DNA of 64,000 nt, taken from contig JAACPE010000002.1 of assembly GCA_009995595.1 (NCBI GenBank), forward strand, positions 372,001-436,000. Reading direction: 5' to 3'. The translations under genes were made by a program, and so were the position numbers. Shown in pieces: positions 33,601 to 45,423 of this stretch. Source of the DNA: Alphaproteobacteria bacterium (lineage in GTDB: Bacteria > Pseudomonadota > Alphaproteobacteria > Micavibrionales > Micavibrionaceae). Position 1 is the stretch's first letter. Each line of letters begins with the position of its first letter. A model generated the notes under the pieces. The model had not been told where the DNA came from. It did no database searches and worked only from the letters and a program-made list of their open reading frames with translations.

Positions 33601-36270
33601 ATGACAAAAAAAATGCTCATAGACGCCACGCATGAAGAAGAAACACGCGTTGCCGTCGTCGAAAATAACCGCCTGATTGAATTTGATTATGAAAGCCAGG
33701 TTCGTAGACAACTTAAAGGCAATATTTATCTTGCAAAAGTGACGCGGGTTGAACCCTCACTGCAGGCGGCTTTTGTAAACTTTGGTGGAAACCGCCACGG
33801 TTTTCTTCCATTTTCTGAAATTCACCCTGATTACTTCAAAATCCCTGTTGATGACAGAGAAGCGCTTATAGCAGCGCAAAAAGAAGCGCTTGAAGAGCAT
33901 GATGAGATTTTCAGCGATGATGCTGCCGATGACAGCGACGATGACTCTGCGCCCGATGAAGACATCGCCGATGATGTGACTGTGCGTGGTGAGATTATTG
34001 ATGTTGAAGACGATGATCGTGATGATGTCGAAGAAGTTGGTGGATCAGACAAGCCTCTAAAAGAAGAGGAAGAAGAGGCGCTGGATGAGGCGGAAACATC
34101 TTTAAGTAAAACTAAGAAAAGGCCCGTTAAGAAAGTGGTCAAAAAAACTTCCAAAAAACAAGAGGAAGAAGATGATTCCGAGCCAGTGCCTGATGAAGAG
34201 ACAATAGGCAATCTAAAGCCAGATGATAACGAAAAATCTGATGAAGAATTAGATGCCGAAGCGGCAGCAAAATTAGCAGATAATCCTGACTCCAATGATG
34301 AATATGCAAATGGCGAAAATCGTGAGCGTTCACGGGGCAGGGGGCGCGGACGTTATAATAATAAAGGTCGTGCTAAGGGCCGTATGCCAATGCGTGCCAA
34401 ACGCGATGAAAAATATGAAGAGTCGGGCCGTGATTCTGGTAAGCCTTTCCGCTTTAATTTGCATCACCGTTACAAAATTCAAGAGGTCGTAAAGCGTGGT
34501 CAAATCATGCTTATACAAGTGTCTAAAGAAGAGCGCGGTAATAAAGGCGCGGCGGTGACAACTTATTTATCTTTACCTGGTCGTTACTGTGTTCTCATGC
34601 CAAACAGTCCGCGCGGCGGCGGTGTGAGCCGTAAGATTGGTAATTACAAAGACCGGCGCAAAATGCGTGATATTCTTAAAGAGCTAGAAGTTCCTGAAGG
34701 GATGTCAGTGATTTTAAGAACGGCGGGTGTTGCAAGAACGGGAACAGAGATCAAGCGTGACCTTGATTATCTAACGCGCCTTTGGAACACAATTCGTGAG
34801 GAAACATTACAATCAACTGCGCCTGCTGTGATTAATGAAGAAGGCAATCTTATTAAGCGCTCCATTCGTGATATTTACACACGTGATGTTGAATCAATTG
34901 AGGTTGCTGGATCAAAAGGGTACAAAGCAGCAAAGAAAACGATGCAGCTTTTGATCCCATCACATGCCAAGAAAGTGATTGAATATAAGGACGACAAAGT
35001 GCCGCTCTTTCATCGCTATCAGGTTGAACGCCAAATCGCTGATATTGGCGAAACAACAGCAAAATTGAAATCAGGCGGCTATTTGGTTATCAATCCGACA
35101 GAAGCGCTTGTATCTATTGATGTGAACTCAGGAAAAGCAACAAAAGAGCGTCATATCGAAGAAACGGCGCTTAAGACCAATCTTGAATCAGCAGATGAAG
35201 TGGCGCGTCAATTACGTTTGCGTGATTTGGGCGGCCTTGTTGTAATTGATTTTATTGATATGGAAGATCGCCGAAACAACCGTAAAGTGGAACAGCGCCT
35301 GCGTGATGCGTTATCAATTGATCGCGCGCGTATACAAGTAGGCCGCATTTCATCGTTTGGTTTGCTTGAGCTATCGCGTCAGCGCTTAAACCCGAGTTTG
35401 ACCGAAGCGCAGTTTGAGCCATGCGCCCATTGTCAGGGGCGAGGATCGACAATGACTCTCGATTTTGCTGCGATTACAGCACTTCGTGGTATTGAGGAGC
35501 TTGGTATTCATGGCAAAGTAAAAGAGCTATCGCTTTTGCTACCGAATAATGTCGCCGTTTATATTTTGAACAAGAAACGCGATATGTTAACCGATATTGA
35601 AGCGCGCTATGATTTCAAAGTGCATATTAATGTTGATGATGAACTACGCCCATCAGAATATCGTGTTGATGTGATTGAAGGGGATAAAAACGCCGTTCAA
35701 AAGGCAAAAGCGGAAAGCGCTAAACAAGCGACGCAACAAAAACAACAACCCAAAGTGCAGCCTAAAGCACAGCCAAAAGTGCAGGATGATGAAGAAGGCG
35801 AAGAAAAACCGAAGAAGGGTCGTCGTCGTGGCCGACGTGGTGGGCGCCGTCGTAACAAAAATAATGAGCAAAATGGTGAGCAAAATAACACGGTAAATAC
35901 CGATAAATCTTTAGATGTGGCCAATGAGAAGGATCCGCTTGTTCCATCAAATGATGAAAAGGGCGATGAAAAGCTGGTCGAAAAAGAGATAAAAAAGCGT
36001 ACAGCGAGAAAGCCTCAAGAATCAAAAAATGACTCTGAAGGGATGCAGGGTTCTGACACCAAAGAGCCTGTGAAAAAGCCTGCGAAGAAAGCGGCCATTA
36101 AAAAAGTAGCTAAAACATCGAAAAAGACGACTGAGACGGATCAAAAATCACCGTCAAATGATACAAAATCTGAGGGTAGTGTAGAAATGCGCGACCGTTC
36201 AGAGTACGAAGTTGTCAATGAGGCCCCTAAAAAGAAGAAAAAGGGCTGGTGGAATCGTTTAGTTGAGTAG
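33601..36270 (+). CDS. rne: Ribonuclease E
   Basis: An 889-residue endoribonuclease of RNA decay and rRNA processing. The S1 domain begins at ~38 (KGNIYLAKVTRVEPSLQAAFVNFG) but is split by an insertion at ~88-287 that is first very acidic, then Lys-rich, then an Arg/Gly tract (RERSRGRGRGRYNNKGRAKGR, ~241-261); the S1 resumes at RYKIQEVVKRGQ. The catalytic core follows with VSIDVNSGKAT and VVIDFIDM (metal-binding Asp residues) and a zinc-link CAHCQGRGS. The C-terminal third is charged and disordered, with RGRRGGRR-type RNA-binding patches. It ends KKGWWNRLVE; a C-terminal GWW motif binds PNPase in Caulobacter RNase E. S1 insertions are typical of alphaproteobacterial RNase E. Confidence 0.96.
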   Translation: MTKKMLIDATHEEETRVAVVENNRLIEFDYESQVRRQLKGNIYLAKVTRVEPSLQAAFVNFGGNRHGFLPFSEIHPDYFKIPVDDREALIAAQKEALEEHDEIFSDDAADDSDDDSAPDEDIADDVTVRGEIIDVEDDDRDDVEEVGGSDKPLKEEEEEALDEAETSLSKTKKRPVKKVVKKTSKKQEEEDDSEPVPDEETIGNLKPDDNEKSDEELDAEAAAKLADNPDSNDEYANGENRERSRGRGRGRYNNKGRAKGRMPMRAKRDEKYEESGRDSGKPFRFNLHHRYKIQEVVKRGQIMLIQVSKEERGNKGAAVTTYLSLPGRYCVLMPNSPRGGGVSRKIGNYKDRRKMRDILKELEVPEGMSVILRTAGVARTGTEIKRDLDYLTRLWNTIREETLQSTAPAVINEEGNLIKRSIRDIYTRDVESIEVAGSKGYKAAKKTMQLLIPSHAKKVIEYKDDKVPLFHRYQVERQIADIGETTAKLKSGGYLVINPTEALVSIDVNSGKATKERHIEETALKTNLESADEVARQLRLRDLGGLVVIDFIDMEDRRNNRKVEQRLRDALSIDRARIQVGRISSFGLLELSRQRLNPSLTEAQFEPCAHCQGRGSTMTLDFAAITALRGIEELGIHGKVKELSLLLPNNVAVYILNKKRDMLTDIEARYDFKVHINVDDELRPSEYRVDVIEGDKNAVQKAKAESAKQATQQKQQPKVQPKAQPKVQDDEEGEEKPKKGRRRGRRGGRRRNKNNEQNGEQNNTVNTDKSLDVANEKDPLVPSNDEKGDEKLVEKEIKKRTARKPQESKNDSEGMQGSDTKEPVKKPAKKAAIKKVAKTSKKTTETDQKSPSNDTKSEGSVEMRDRSEYEVVNEAPKKKKKGWWNRLVE

Positions 36271-36295
36271 AAGCGATTTCAATAACCTGTATTTT

Positions 36296-36322
36296 AAAAG
36301 GGTCAGTCACGGCCCTTTTTTA
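36296..36322 (+). terminator. Rho-independent terminator after rne
   Basis: AAAAGGG (36296-36302) pairs with CCCTTTT (36313-36319) across a 10-base loop, followed by more T. It lies about 25 bases after the rne stop. Confidence 0.7.
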
Positions 36323-36499
36323 TTGAATTAAGATTTATAATCAATGGCTTATAAGAACACCGCACATATTCTCTCAAAATAGATAAAATTGTAGATAAAG
36401 TTTAATTGAATTTAAGCTTTATTGTTTAACATAATAATTGAGACATAGTAGAGACAGATTTTTACAGATCACTTAAGCATGATGAGTAAAGTTTACATT

Positions 36500-36603
36500 A
36501 TCTCTCTTGGGTTGGCTAACCGCATGCCCCGCATAAGCCAGCCATTATAACAAGATAGGTGATACCCCTTGGCCACTGGTAGAAACCAGTGGCCTCTCTT
36601 TTT
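36500..36603 (+). ncRNA. Candidate small structured RNA ending in a strong terminator
   Basis: Two helices are visible. The first pairs GGTTGGCT (36510-36517) with AGCCAGCC (36536-36543), 8 bp with one G-U, enclosing ATGC-CCC-GCAT (36524-36534). The second is a perfect 10-bp stem GGCCACTGGT (36571-36580), tetraloop AGAA, ACCAGTGGCC (36585-36594), followed by TCTCTTTTT. No ribosome binding site or frame accompanies them. The unpaired segments carry C-rich motifs (GCCCCGC, TACCCCTT) of a type used by some small RNAs to block Shine-Dalgarno sites, as speculation. The 5' end is not fixed; no strong promoter is seen. No known family recognised. Confidence 0.45.
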
Positions 36604-36607
36604 ACAA

Positions 36608-36637
36608 CCGCCACTGTTAGAAACCAGCGGCTTTTTT
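36608..36637 (+). terminator. Second, related terminator-like hairpin
   Basis: GCC-A-CTG (36610-36616) pairs with CAG-C-GGC (36625-36631) around TTAGAAAC, followed by six T. It repeats much of the preceding hairpin (CCACTG-TAGAAACCAG-GG core), so the two look like a tandem duplication. It may serve as a back-up terminator. Confidence 0.6.
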
Positions 36638-36742
36638 GGGCGTGATCAAAAAGCCTTTTTATTGCCTTAAACAAATATCTATTTCTGTGTTAATTTGCGT
36701 TTAGATGATTAGAATGTGATCATAATAAAAAAGGATGTTTTT

Positions 36743-37396
36743 ATGTTTTTAAAGCCAATCAAAATTTCTGTTATTACTGCTTTGTCCCTGCTGCTTGTTA
36801 TGCCTGCGTTTGCACAAGACGTGAAAAAGGAAGATAAAAAAGAAGAGCCAAAAGAAATAACAACACCTGTTACAGAATGGGTTGCCGCAGAAAATAAATT
36901 GATTGCAACTTTGTCTGAAAAAGACAAGGAGACATTCTTTATTGTTCGAAATAAGCATAGCGTTGTTCGGTCTTTACGCGTTGTACGTGATGATATCGGA
37001 AATGCCGTGAAGGGGTGCGGTAAAGAAAACCCTGATTTGAAAAAAGATATGGATGCGCGTTTTAAAGATTGGCAAGACGCAGTAATGCCCATTTTAAAAG
37101 AGGCGGATAAATTTCTAAAGGAGGAAATTGATAGCCAAAAAGTTGTTTATCCTTCTGATTTTAAATACGTGCTCAAGCTCAATGATAAAGCTTATGAGTA
37201 CGGCAATAGCAAAATGGATAAGCGCGTTTTGACAGATGAAAAAAGCTGTAATAAATTAATGGAGAGTATGGATCGCTCTGAAAATGAATTGATTACCTTG
37301 CTCCAAGAAATTCTGTTGCCTGAAGAGGTTGTTCGTGAGCGCTTAGAGCAGCAGAGAAAAAATGAAGAAGCTGAGGCTTCATCCTCAAAGAGCTAA
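36743..37396 (+). CDS. Secreted helical protein of unknown function
   Basis: A 218-residue protein from ATG at 36743, preceded by AAGGATG. The signal peptide is MFLKPIKISVITALSLLLVMPAFAQD, followed by a Lys/Glu-rich linker. The mature domain is predicted helical with two conserved-looking Cys (KGCGKENPD and DEKSCNKLM) that could form a disulfide, and ends in a charged coiled-coil-like tail (VVRERLEQQRKNEEAE). No family recognised. A glycosyltransferase follows after nine bases, so the two may share a transcript. Confidence 0.8.
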   Translation: MFLKPIKISVITALSLLLVMPAFAQDVKKEDKKEEPKEITTPVTEWVAAENKLIATLSEKDKETFFIVRNKHSVVRSLRVVRDDIGNAVKGCGKENPDLKKDMDARFKDWQDAVMPILKEADKFLKEEIDSQKVVYPSDFKYVLKLNDKAYEYGNSKMDKRVLTDEKSCNKLMESMDRSENELITLLQEILLPEEVVRERLEQQRKNEEAEASSSKS

Positions 37397-37405
37397 GATT
37401 TAGTA

Positions 37406-38461
37406 ATGCGCATTTTACAAGTGATGGCGGGCGGTGAGCATGGCGGCGCTGAGATGGCGTTTGTCGATATGTGCATTGCCATGAAACAAGCGGGCGTTGA
37501 GGTGCAAGTTGTTACACGTGCTAACAAAACTCGCATTCCCTTATTACAGGCGGCGGGTCTTAAGGTTGATACACTGCCCTTTGGGGGTCCCATTGATAAA
37601 ATAACGCCGTTTTTGATGACGCGCATTATTAAAAAGTTTGAACCTGATATTGTACAAACATGGATGTCACGCGGCGCGCAAAAAGTGCTTCATTGGACAA
37701 AAACGAAAACGGATAAGCCCTATATTAATGTGGCGCGTTTGGGCGGGTATTACCCGCTTAAGCACTTTAAAAACTCGGATTTCTTTATCACAATTACACC
37801 TGATATAGGGCGGCATTTAAAAGAAAGCGGTGTCGATGAAGCCCGCGTTCGGTTCATCCAAAACTTTGCAGAAACCGAAAATGATGCAACCCCTGTTTCG
37901 CGAGGAGATTTAAAAACACCAAAAGACGCGCTTGTTTTATTAACGCTCGCCCGTCTTCATGAAAGCAAGGCGATTGATGTTGTTTTAAAGGCGCTGCAAG
38001 ATTTGCCAAACGCTTATCTATGGGTGGCAGGCGAAGGCCCGTTGCGCGGGGAGCTTGAAGACCTTGCAAAAAATTTGAGTGTTTATGATCGAGTAAGGTT
38101 TTTAGGGTGGCGTACAGACCGCAGTGCGCTGTTACAGGCGGCTGATATTTGTTTATTTACATCACGCTATGAGCCTTTTGGGACGGTATTTGCACAAAGC
38201 TGGGCGAGTAAAACGCCTGTTATCGTGACCAAAACAAATGGCCCCTCACAGTTTTGTGAAGATGGCGTTGATAGTATCATGATTGAGATTGATGATAAAA
38301 ATGCGATGGTTGCTGCAATCCATAAAATTGCGAACGATAAAGTATTACAGATGAATTTGGTAAATAATGGGTATAAAAAATACCTTGATCAATTTACCAA
38401 AGAAAAATCAGTTGGGGCGTATCTCGACTATTATCAGCAGATACTATATCAGCAAAATTTA

Positions 38462-38488
<27 letters not shown>
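37406..38488 (+). CDS. Family 4 glycosyltransferase
   Basis: A 360-residue GT-B fold enzyme. The N-terminal half has VMAGGEHGGAEMAFVDMCIAM (acceptor side, Gly-rich loop) and the C-terminal half has LTLARLHESKAIDVVLKALQDL, WVAGEGPLRGELEDLA, RVRFLGWRTD and the EX7E-like segment SRYEPFGTVFAQSWASKTPVI that binds the nucleotide sugar. Such enzymes build LPS, capsule or other glycans at the inner membrane. The acceptor is unknown. The 3' end overlaps the convergent ctaA gene by 27 bases. Confidence 0.92.
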
Positions 38489-40557
<2,069 letters not shown>

Positions 40558-40566
40558 GTTAGCCAG

Positions 40567-41364
40567 ATGCTTCCTTTAAATATCATCGACGCCGCGCAAT
40601 ATGCCTATAAAATTGTCTGGCAAGAGCGCCATTATCTTCTAAAGCTAGCTTTTGTGCCGCTTATTATTAAACTACTCTGTTTTTTTGCAGCGGTACATTT
40701 TGATGATTCAAATAGTATTATCCGCCTCAGCCTATTTATGTTGCCAGCTTATTTCGCCGAAGGTTGGATGTTGTGTCATTTTGTTGCGCTTATGACCAAG
40801 GGACAACGCTGGCCGATGATGATGACCGGCAATCAAGCTCAGGATCTAAAAACAGCAAAACGGCGCGGGCGTCCGCTTGTTGCGGGAATTCTTGGCTTTG
40901 TTCTGATTAACATGGCGATGGCGCTTTATTTTCAGACGTTCACAAACTTTGTACCACCTGAAATGTTGGCAGGTGAAGCTGTTGACCCTAATGCACTACC
41001 GCCGCAAAACGCATTTATAATAACGATGATGTTTGTGCTCATGATTGTAGTGTTTAAATATGTGTGGCTTTACATACCCCTTGCCAGTGATGCAGGCTTA
41101 ATGCCTTATATTCATAAAACACGCGGGTTTATGATGTCGCTTCGTTTTATTGCCTTATGGGTGCTTTGCTTTTTACCGACAATTTTCATTATGCAAGTAT
41201 TCATGTCTTTGGTTTCTTTTCAAGGTAATGGAGAGCATGTAAATTACGCAGCGGGGCTTATTCGCGTCCTGCTCGATACAGTCAAAAATTTGATTTGCAC
41301 AGCGGGATTTACCTTTGTCATGTTGCAATTATTTAATGGTCAGCAAAAAGGGGGTAAGTTATGA
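40567..41364 (+). CDS. Multi-span membrane protein in the reductase/ferredoxin operon
   Basis: A 265-residue protein with about five to six transmembrane segments (LLKLAFVPLIIKLLCFFAAVHF, RLSLFMLPAYFAEGWMLCHFV, LVAGILGFVLINMAMALYF, FIITMMFVLMIVVFKYVWLYI, FIALWVLCFLPTIFIMQVFMSL, LICTAGFTFVMLQLF). No family recognised. It starts nine bases after the reductase and its stop overlaps the ferredoxin start (ATGA), so it is co-transcribed with a complete electron-transfer pair. A membrane electron acceptor or anchor is possible, but no heme or quinone motif is clear. Confidence 0.8.
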   Translation: MLPLNIIDAAQYAYKIVWQERHYLLKLAFVPLIIKLLCFFAAVHFDDSNSIIRLSLFMLPAYFAEGWMLCHFVALMTKGQRWPMMMTGNQAQDLKTAKRRGRPLVAGILGFVLINMAMALYFQTFTNFVPPEMLAGEAVDPNALPPQNAFIITMMFVLMIVVFKYVWLYIPLASDAGLMPYIHKTRGFMMSLRFIALWVLCFLPTIFIMQVFMSLVSFQGNGEHVNYAAGLIRVLLDTVKNLICTAGFTFVMLQLFNGQQKGGKL

Positions 41365-41678
41365 AAATATTTGTGACAGATCCTGATGGTATAGAGCATG
41401 AGCTTGAGGCGTTAGAGGGATGGCGCGTAATGGAGATTATTAAAGATTATGGTCTGCCTTTAAAGGCCGAATGCGGTGGTGCCTGTTGCTGTGCGACCTG
41501 TCATGTGTACGTGTCCGAAGAATGGATTGGTAAGCTGTTTGAAATGCGCGAAGACGAAGAAGACATGCTTGATGAGGCCATGGAAGTGCGAGATAACTCA
41601 CGCCTATCTTGTCAGATATTAATGTCTGAGGCACTAGATGGGCTAAAGGTCACGATTGCTCCAGGGACGGAGATTTAA
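41361..41678 (+). CDS. 2Fe-2S ferredoxin (adrenodoxin type)
   Basis: A 105-residue plant/adrenodoxin-type ferredoxin. Cluster ligands lie in ECGGACCCATCHVYV (C-x5-C-x2-C spacing around residues 38-47) and LSCQI (~82). The DEEDMLDEAM stretch is the acidic partner-binding face of ISC/adrenodoxin-type ferredoxins. It probably receives electrons from the reductase two genes upstream. An extra Cys beside the cluster (ACCCATC) is notable. Its stop abuts the convergent usg gene with no gap. Confidence 0.93.
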   Translation: MKIFVTDPDGIEHELEALEGWRVMEIIKDYGLPLKAECGGACCCATCHVYVSEEWIGKLFEMREDEEDMLDEAMEVRDNSRLSCQILMSEALDGLKVTIAPGTEI

Positions 41679-41966
41679 CTACTGCAGAGTGAGTTCAACA
41701 TCGACGACTCGGCGTGAATTCGGGCCGATAAGTTCTTTTTTTGCGATGTAGACTGAATGGAGTGAGCCTTCGATCTTTTTCTCCCAAAAATGTAAAAAGC
41801 CATAAAGTTTAGGAAATTTGGGCGCAATATCATAGTTTTGCCAAATGAATTCTTGGAGCAAAGAAGGGCAATCAGGCATGTGATAGAAGATTTGTGCTGT
41901 CGTCAGGCGAAAGCCCATTAACTGAAGCTCTAACTCTTTTGGACTATAGGTTTTATTCCCACTCAT
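41679..41966 (-). CDS. usg: Usg family protein
   Basis: A 95-residue protein. The stretch ELQLMGFRLTTAQIFYHMPD, then LLQEFIWQNYDIAPKFPKLYGFL and GSLHSVYIAKKELI match the Usg family, found almost only in alphaproteobacteria, often near trp genes (upstream of trpF in Caulobacter). Its function is unknown. No trp genes are visible here. It ends one base from the ferredoxin stop and is divergent from groESL. Confidence 0.85.
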   Translation of the reverse strand: MSGNKTYSPKELELQLMGFRLTTAQIFYHMPDCPSLLQEFIWQNYDIAPKFPKLYGFLHFWEKKIEGSLHSVYIAKKELIGPNSRRVVDVELTLQ

Positions 41967-41990
41967 TGCTTCATTTTAACACAAAATATC

Positions 41991-42019
41991 TTGAAATTAA
42001 AAATAGAAAAGCGTATAGA
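41991..42019 (+). promoter_or_regulatory. Promoter of groESL
   Basis: TTGAAA (41991-41996) and TATAGA (42014-42019) are 17 bases apart, a good sigma-70 match. The CIRCE element begins two bases later, covering the expected transcription start. Confidence 0.65.
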
Positions 42020-42020
42020 T

Positions 42021-42047
42021 TTAGCACTCTCTTATTGGGAGTGCTAA
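42021..42047 (+). promoter_or_regulatory. CIRCE operator (HrcA binding site)
   Basis: A perfect match to the CIRCE consensus: TTAGCACTC (42021-42029), nine bases, GAGTGCTAA (42039-42047). It is the binding site of the heat-shock repressor HrcA and overlaps the groESL promoter start, giving heat-inducible chaperonin expression. Confidence 0.98.
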
Positions 42048-42108
42048 CACGCTCATGGTGAGGTGTTAGATAATTTAATCAAATCAAAGTCTTAAAAGGA
42101 GACCAGAT

Positions 42109-42399
42109 ATGAAATTTCGTCCTTTGCACGATAGAGTATTGCTTCGCCGCATAGAGCAGGAAGCCAAAACCGCTGGTGGAATTATTATTCCAGATACAGC
42201 GAAAGAAAAACCGATGGAAGGTGAAATTGTTGCCGTTGGAACGGGACATGTAAACGACAATGGTGATGTCCGTCCGCTTGATGTCAAAAAAGGCGACCGC
42301 GTCATTTTCTCAAAATGGGCTGGTACAGAAGTACAAGTCAACGGTGAAGAGCTTATGGTAATGAAAGAGTCCGATATTATCGGCGTCATTGCTGCTTAA
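42109..42399 (+). CDS. groES: Co-chaperonin GroES
   Basis: A 96-residue heptameric lid of the GroEL chamber. It shows [33 protein letters not shown] (roughly 3-36, including the mobile loop that docks to GroEL) and [11 protein letters not shown] at the end. A strong AAGGAG precedes ATG. CIRCE and promoter lie 60-120 bases upstream. groEL follows after 39 bases. Confidence 0.98.
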   Translation: MKFRPLHDRVLLRRIEQEAKTAGGIIIPDTAKEKPMEGEIVAVGTGHVNDNGDVRPLDVKKGDRVIFSKWAGTEVQVNGEELMVMKESDIIGVIAA

Positions 42400-42417
42400 T
42401 TAAATTAACCAAATTAG

Positions 42418-44088
<1,671 letters not shown>

Positions 44089-44113
44089 GCTCACGCTTCA
44101 TACAAAAGAATTA

Positions 44114-44145
44114 AAAAAGGCCGAGGAGAAATTCTCGGCCTTTTT
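44114..44145 (+). terminator. Rho-independent terminator after groEL
   Basis: AAAAAGGCCGAG (44114-44125) pairs with CTCGGCCTTTTT (44134-44145), 12 bp, short loop, T run. It lies 26 bases past the groEL stop. Confidence 0.93.
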
Positions 44146-44202
44146 GTTTGATATTAAGATTCAAATCTTGGTTTTCCCATAGTGTGGGATTTATTTTTGC
44201 CA

Positions 44203-44548
44203 TTAGTGATGTAGTGATGCTCTTACCTGATCATGTGATGTCAGGTCATTAGCAATTAATTTCTGTGCTAACTCCCAACTCCAATCTCTGGCCTTTGCGA
44301 TATAGCGGTCACGGTTTTCTGGTGTTATGTCCCTAAAAGCCCACTCAAATCTTTTGCTGAGAGTATTTGCACCTTGCATTTTAAACCAAATAACGGGGCT
44401 GTTGGTACACGCGGTATTAAACTTAGTTTGGACATCGTTCTCTCCAGCGTTTTAATTTCGTTTTTTCTTCAAAAATATTGCGGCCCAAATAGGTGGCAAC
44501 GTAAAAGACGTTCATAAGGCTGGGATTTTTAAGATAATTGTATGACAT
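44203..44548 (-). pseudogene. Small gene interrupted by a frameshift, function unknown
   Basis: ATG at 44548 follows a strong AAGGAG and opens a 41-codon frame (begins MSYNYLKNPSLMNVFYVATY) that stops at 44423. A second frame overlaps it from about 44451 and runs open for 82 codons to TAA at 44203-44205, with protein-like content (RFEWAFRDITPENRDRYIAK, ARDWSWELAQKLIANDL) but no start signal. The whole span is 3x115+1 bases, as expected for one base added in the A-rich run near 44450 (AAATTAAAACG). The simplest reading is a ~115-residue gene broken by one indel. Alternatives are two tiny genes; a 36-codon frame in a third phase also has a GGAGAG site. No family recognised. Confidence 0.45.
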
Positions 44549-44862
44549 TATAGCTCTCCTTGGGCGTTTGCGTTTTAAGCGCATCAGGAAAAGACTTTAA
44601 TTTTAATGAGGCATAAAAAAAGCGACCCTGTTTGGATCGCCGTTTCAGATGACCCAAGGTATGATTGCCATTCATGACCGCATTTCTCTTTAATTTGAGA
44701 AACCACCTTGCCCCTTCCATAATGGGTCGGCAGGTTGGTAAAGATCGAGATCTTTTCTTAATACAAATACAGGATACAAAATTTCACAAAATTTTCAATA
44801 ACTATTTTTAGTGTGTTTCGTTTTTTTCTTATTTGGCGTTCATCGTAAAATGTTCTAGGCTC
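44549..44862. other. Intergenic stretch without a supported gene
   Basis: About 310 bases. A 63-codon minus-strand frame (44529-44720) exists but has no ribosome binding site and overlaps the better-supported small gene start. A remnant of a decayed gene is possible. The promoter of the DUF2939-like gene should be near 44780-44850. Confidence 0.4.
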
Positions 44863-45423
44863 ATGTTTATGAATTTTATGACTTACCTTCTTGGCGTTTT
44901 CTTAATATGTGTTGTCTATGTGGGCGCATATGCCCTTTTGAATGTGTATTCGCGTGATCGTGTCATGAACGATATTATTACGGCTATTGATGAGCGTGAT
45001 GCAAATGCGCTTGAAGATCGTGTTCAGTTTGATGCGCTGGCGAGCACCGTGAAAGAACGCTTGCAGGGTAAGGTAAATGATCTATCAATCGTAGACCATT
45101 ACGCTCAACCAGAATTTATTGAGCCACTTTTTAGTATGAAAGAGCGCTATTTCCCAGAGTATGAAGCAAAAGATTTTGTGCGTGATTTTGCATTTGATGG
45201 TCCTTTTCGGTTTTCTGTGATGATGGGGTATCCCAAGAAGCAGGGGAGCGGGGAGATTACGACTTTAAATGAATCAATCTCTCAAGTTCTGGTTTTTTTC
45301 CGCCTTGAAGGATGGACATGGAAAATTTATAAGGCTGATATGCCTGATTTTTTAGTACCAAAGAATAAATTTACGCCAGAGCAAGTTATTGCGCGTTATG
45401 GCGCTGCGCCTGTGGCTGAATAA
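44863..45423 (+). CDS. DUF2939-like membrane-anchored protein
   Basis: About 186 residues from ATG at 44863 (44869 also possible; a TTG at 44833 is unlikely). One N-terminal transmembrane helix (FMTYLLGVFLICVVYVGAYALL) is followed by SRDRVMNDIITAIDERDANALEDRVQFDALASTVKERLQ (split, ~28-66), which resembles the DUF2939 pattern of a short helix pair with acidic residues and 'FPALRxxL'. The rest is alpha/beta with LVFFRLEGWTWKIYKADMP. Function unknown. Its stop overlaps mutM by one base (TAATG), so the two are coupled. Confidence 0.65.
   Translation: MFMNFMTYLLGVFLICVVYVGAYALLNVYSRDRVMNDIITAIDERDANALEDRVQFDALASTVKERLQGKVNDLSIVDHYAQPEFIEPLFSMKERYFPEYEAKDFVRDFAFDGPFRFSVMMGYPKKQGSGEITTLNESISQVLVFFRLEGWTWKIYKADMPDFLVPKNKFTPEQVIARYGAAPVAE

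Larger units (their letters stand above)
36323..36742. other. 420-base region without protein gene, holding an RNA candidate
   Basis: Between the rne terminator and the next coding region. I see no supported open frame. The right half contains a structured RNA candidate and two T-tailed hairpins, listed separately. The last ~80 bases should hold the promoter and ribosome binding site (AAGGATG) of the secreted protein gene at 36743. Confidence 0.5.

Noticed and set aside
33831-34295. 154-codon minus-strand Ser-rich frame in rne
   Set aside because: It is the reverse of the acidic insertion (GAT/GAA repeats give Ser/Phe codons), so it is a composition artefact.
44529-44720. 63-codon minus-strand frame upstream of the small frameshifted gene
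   Set aside because: No ribosome binding site, and it overlaps the better-supported start at 44548.
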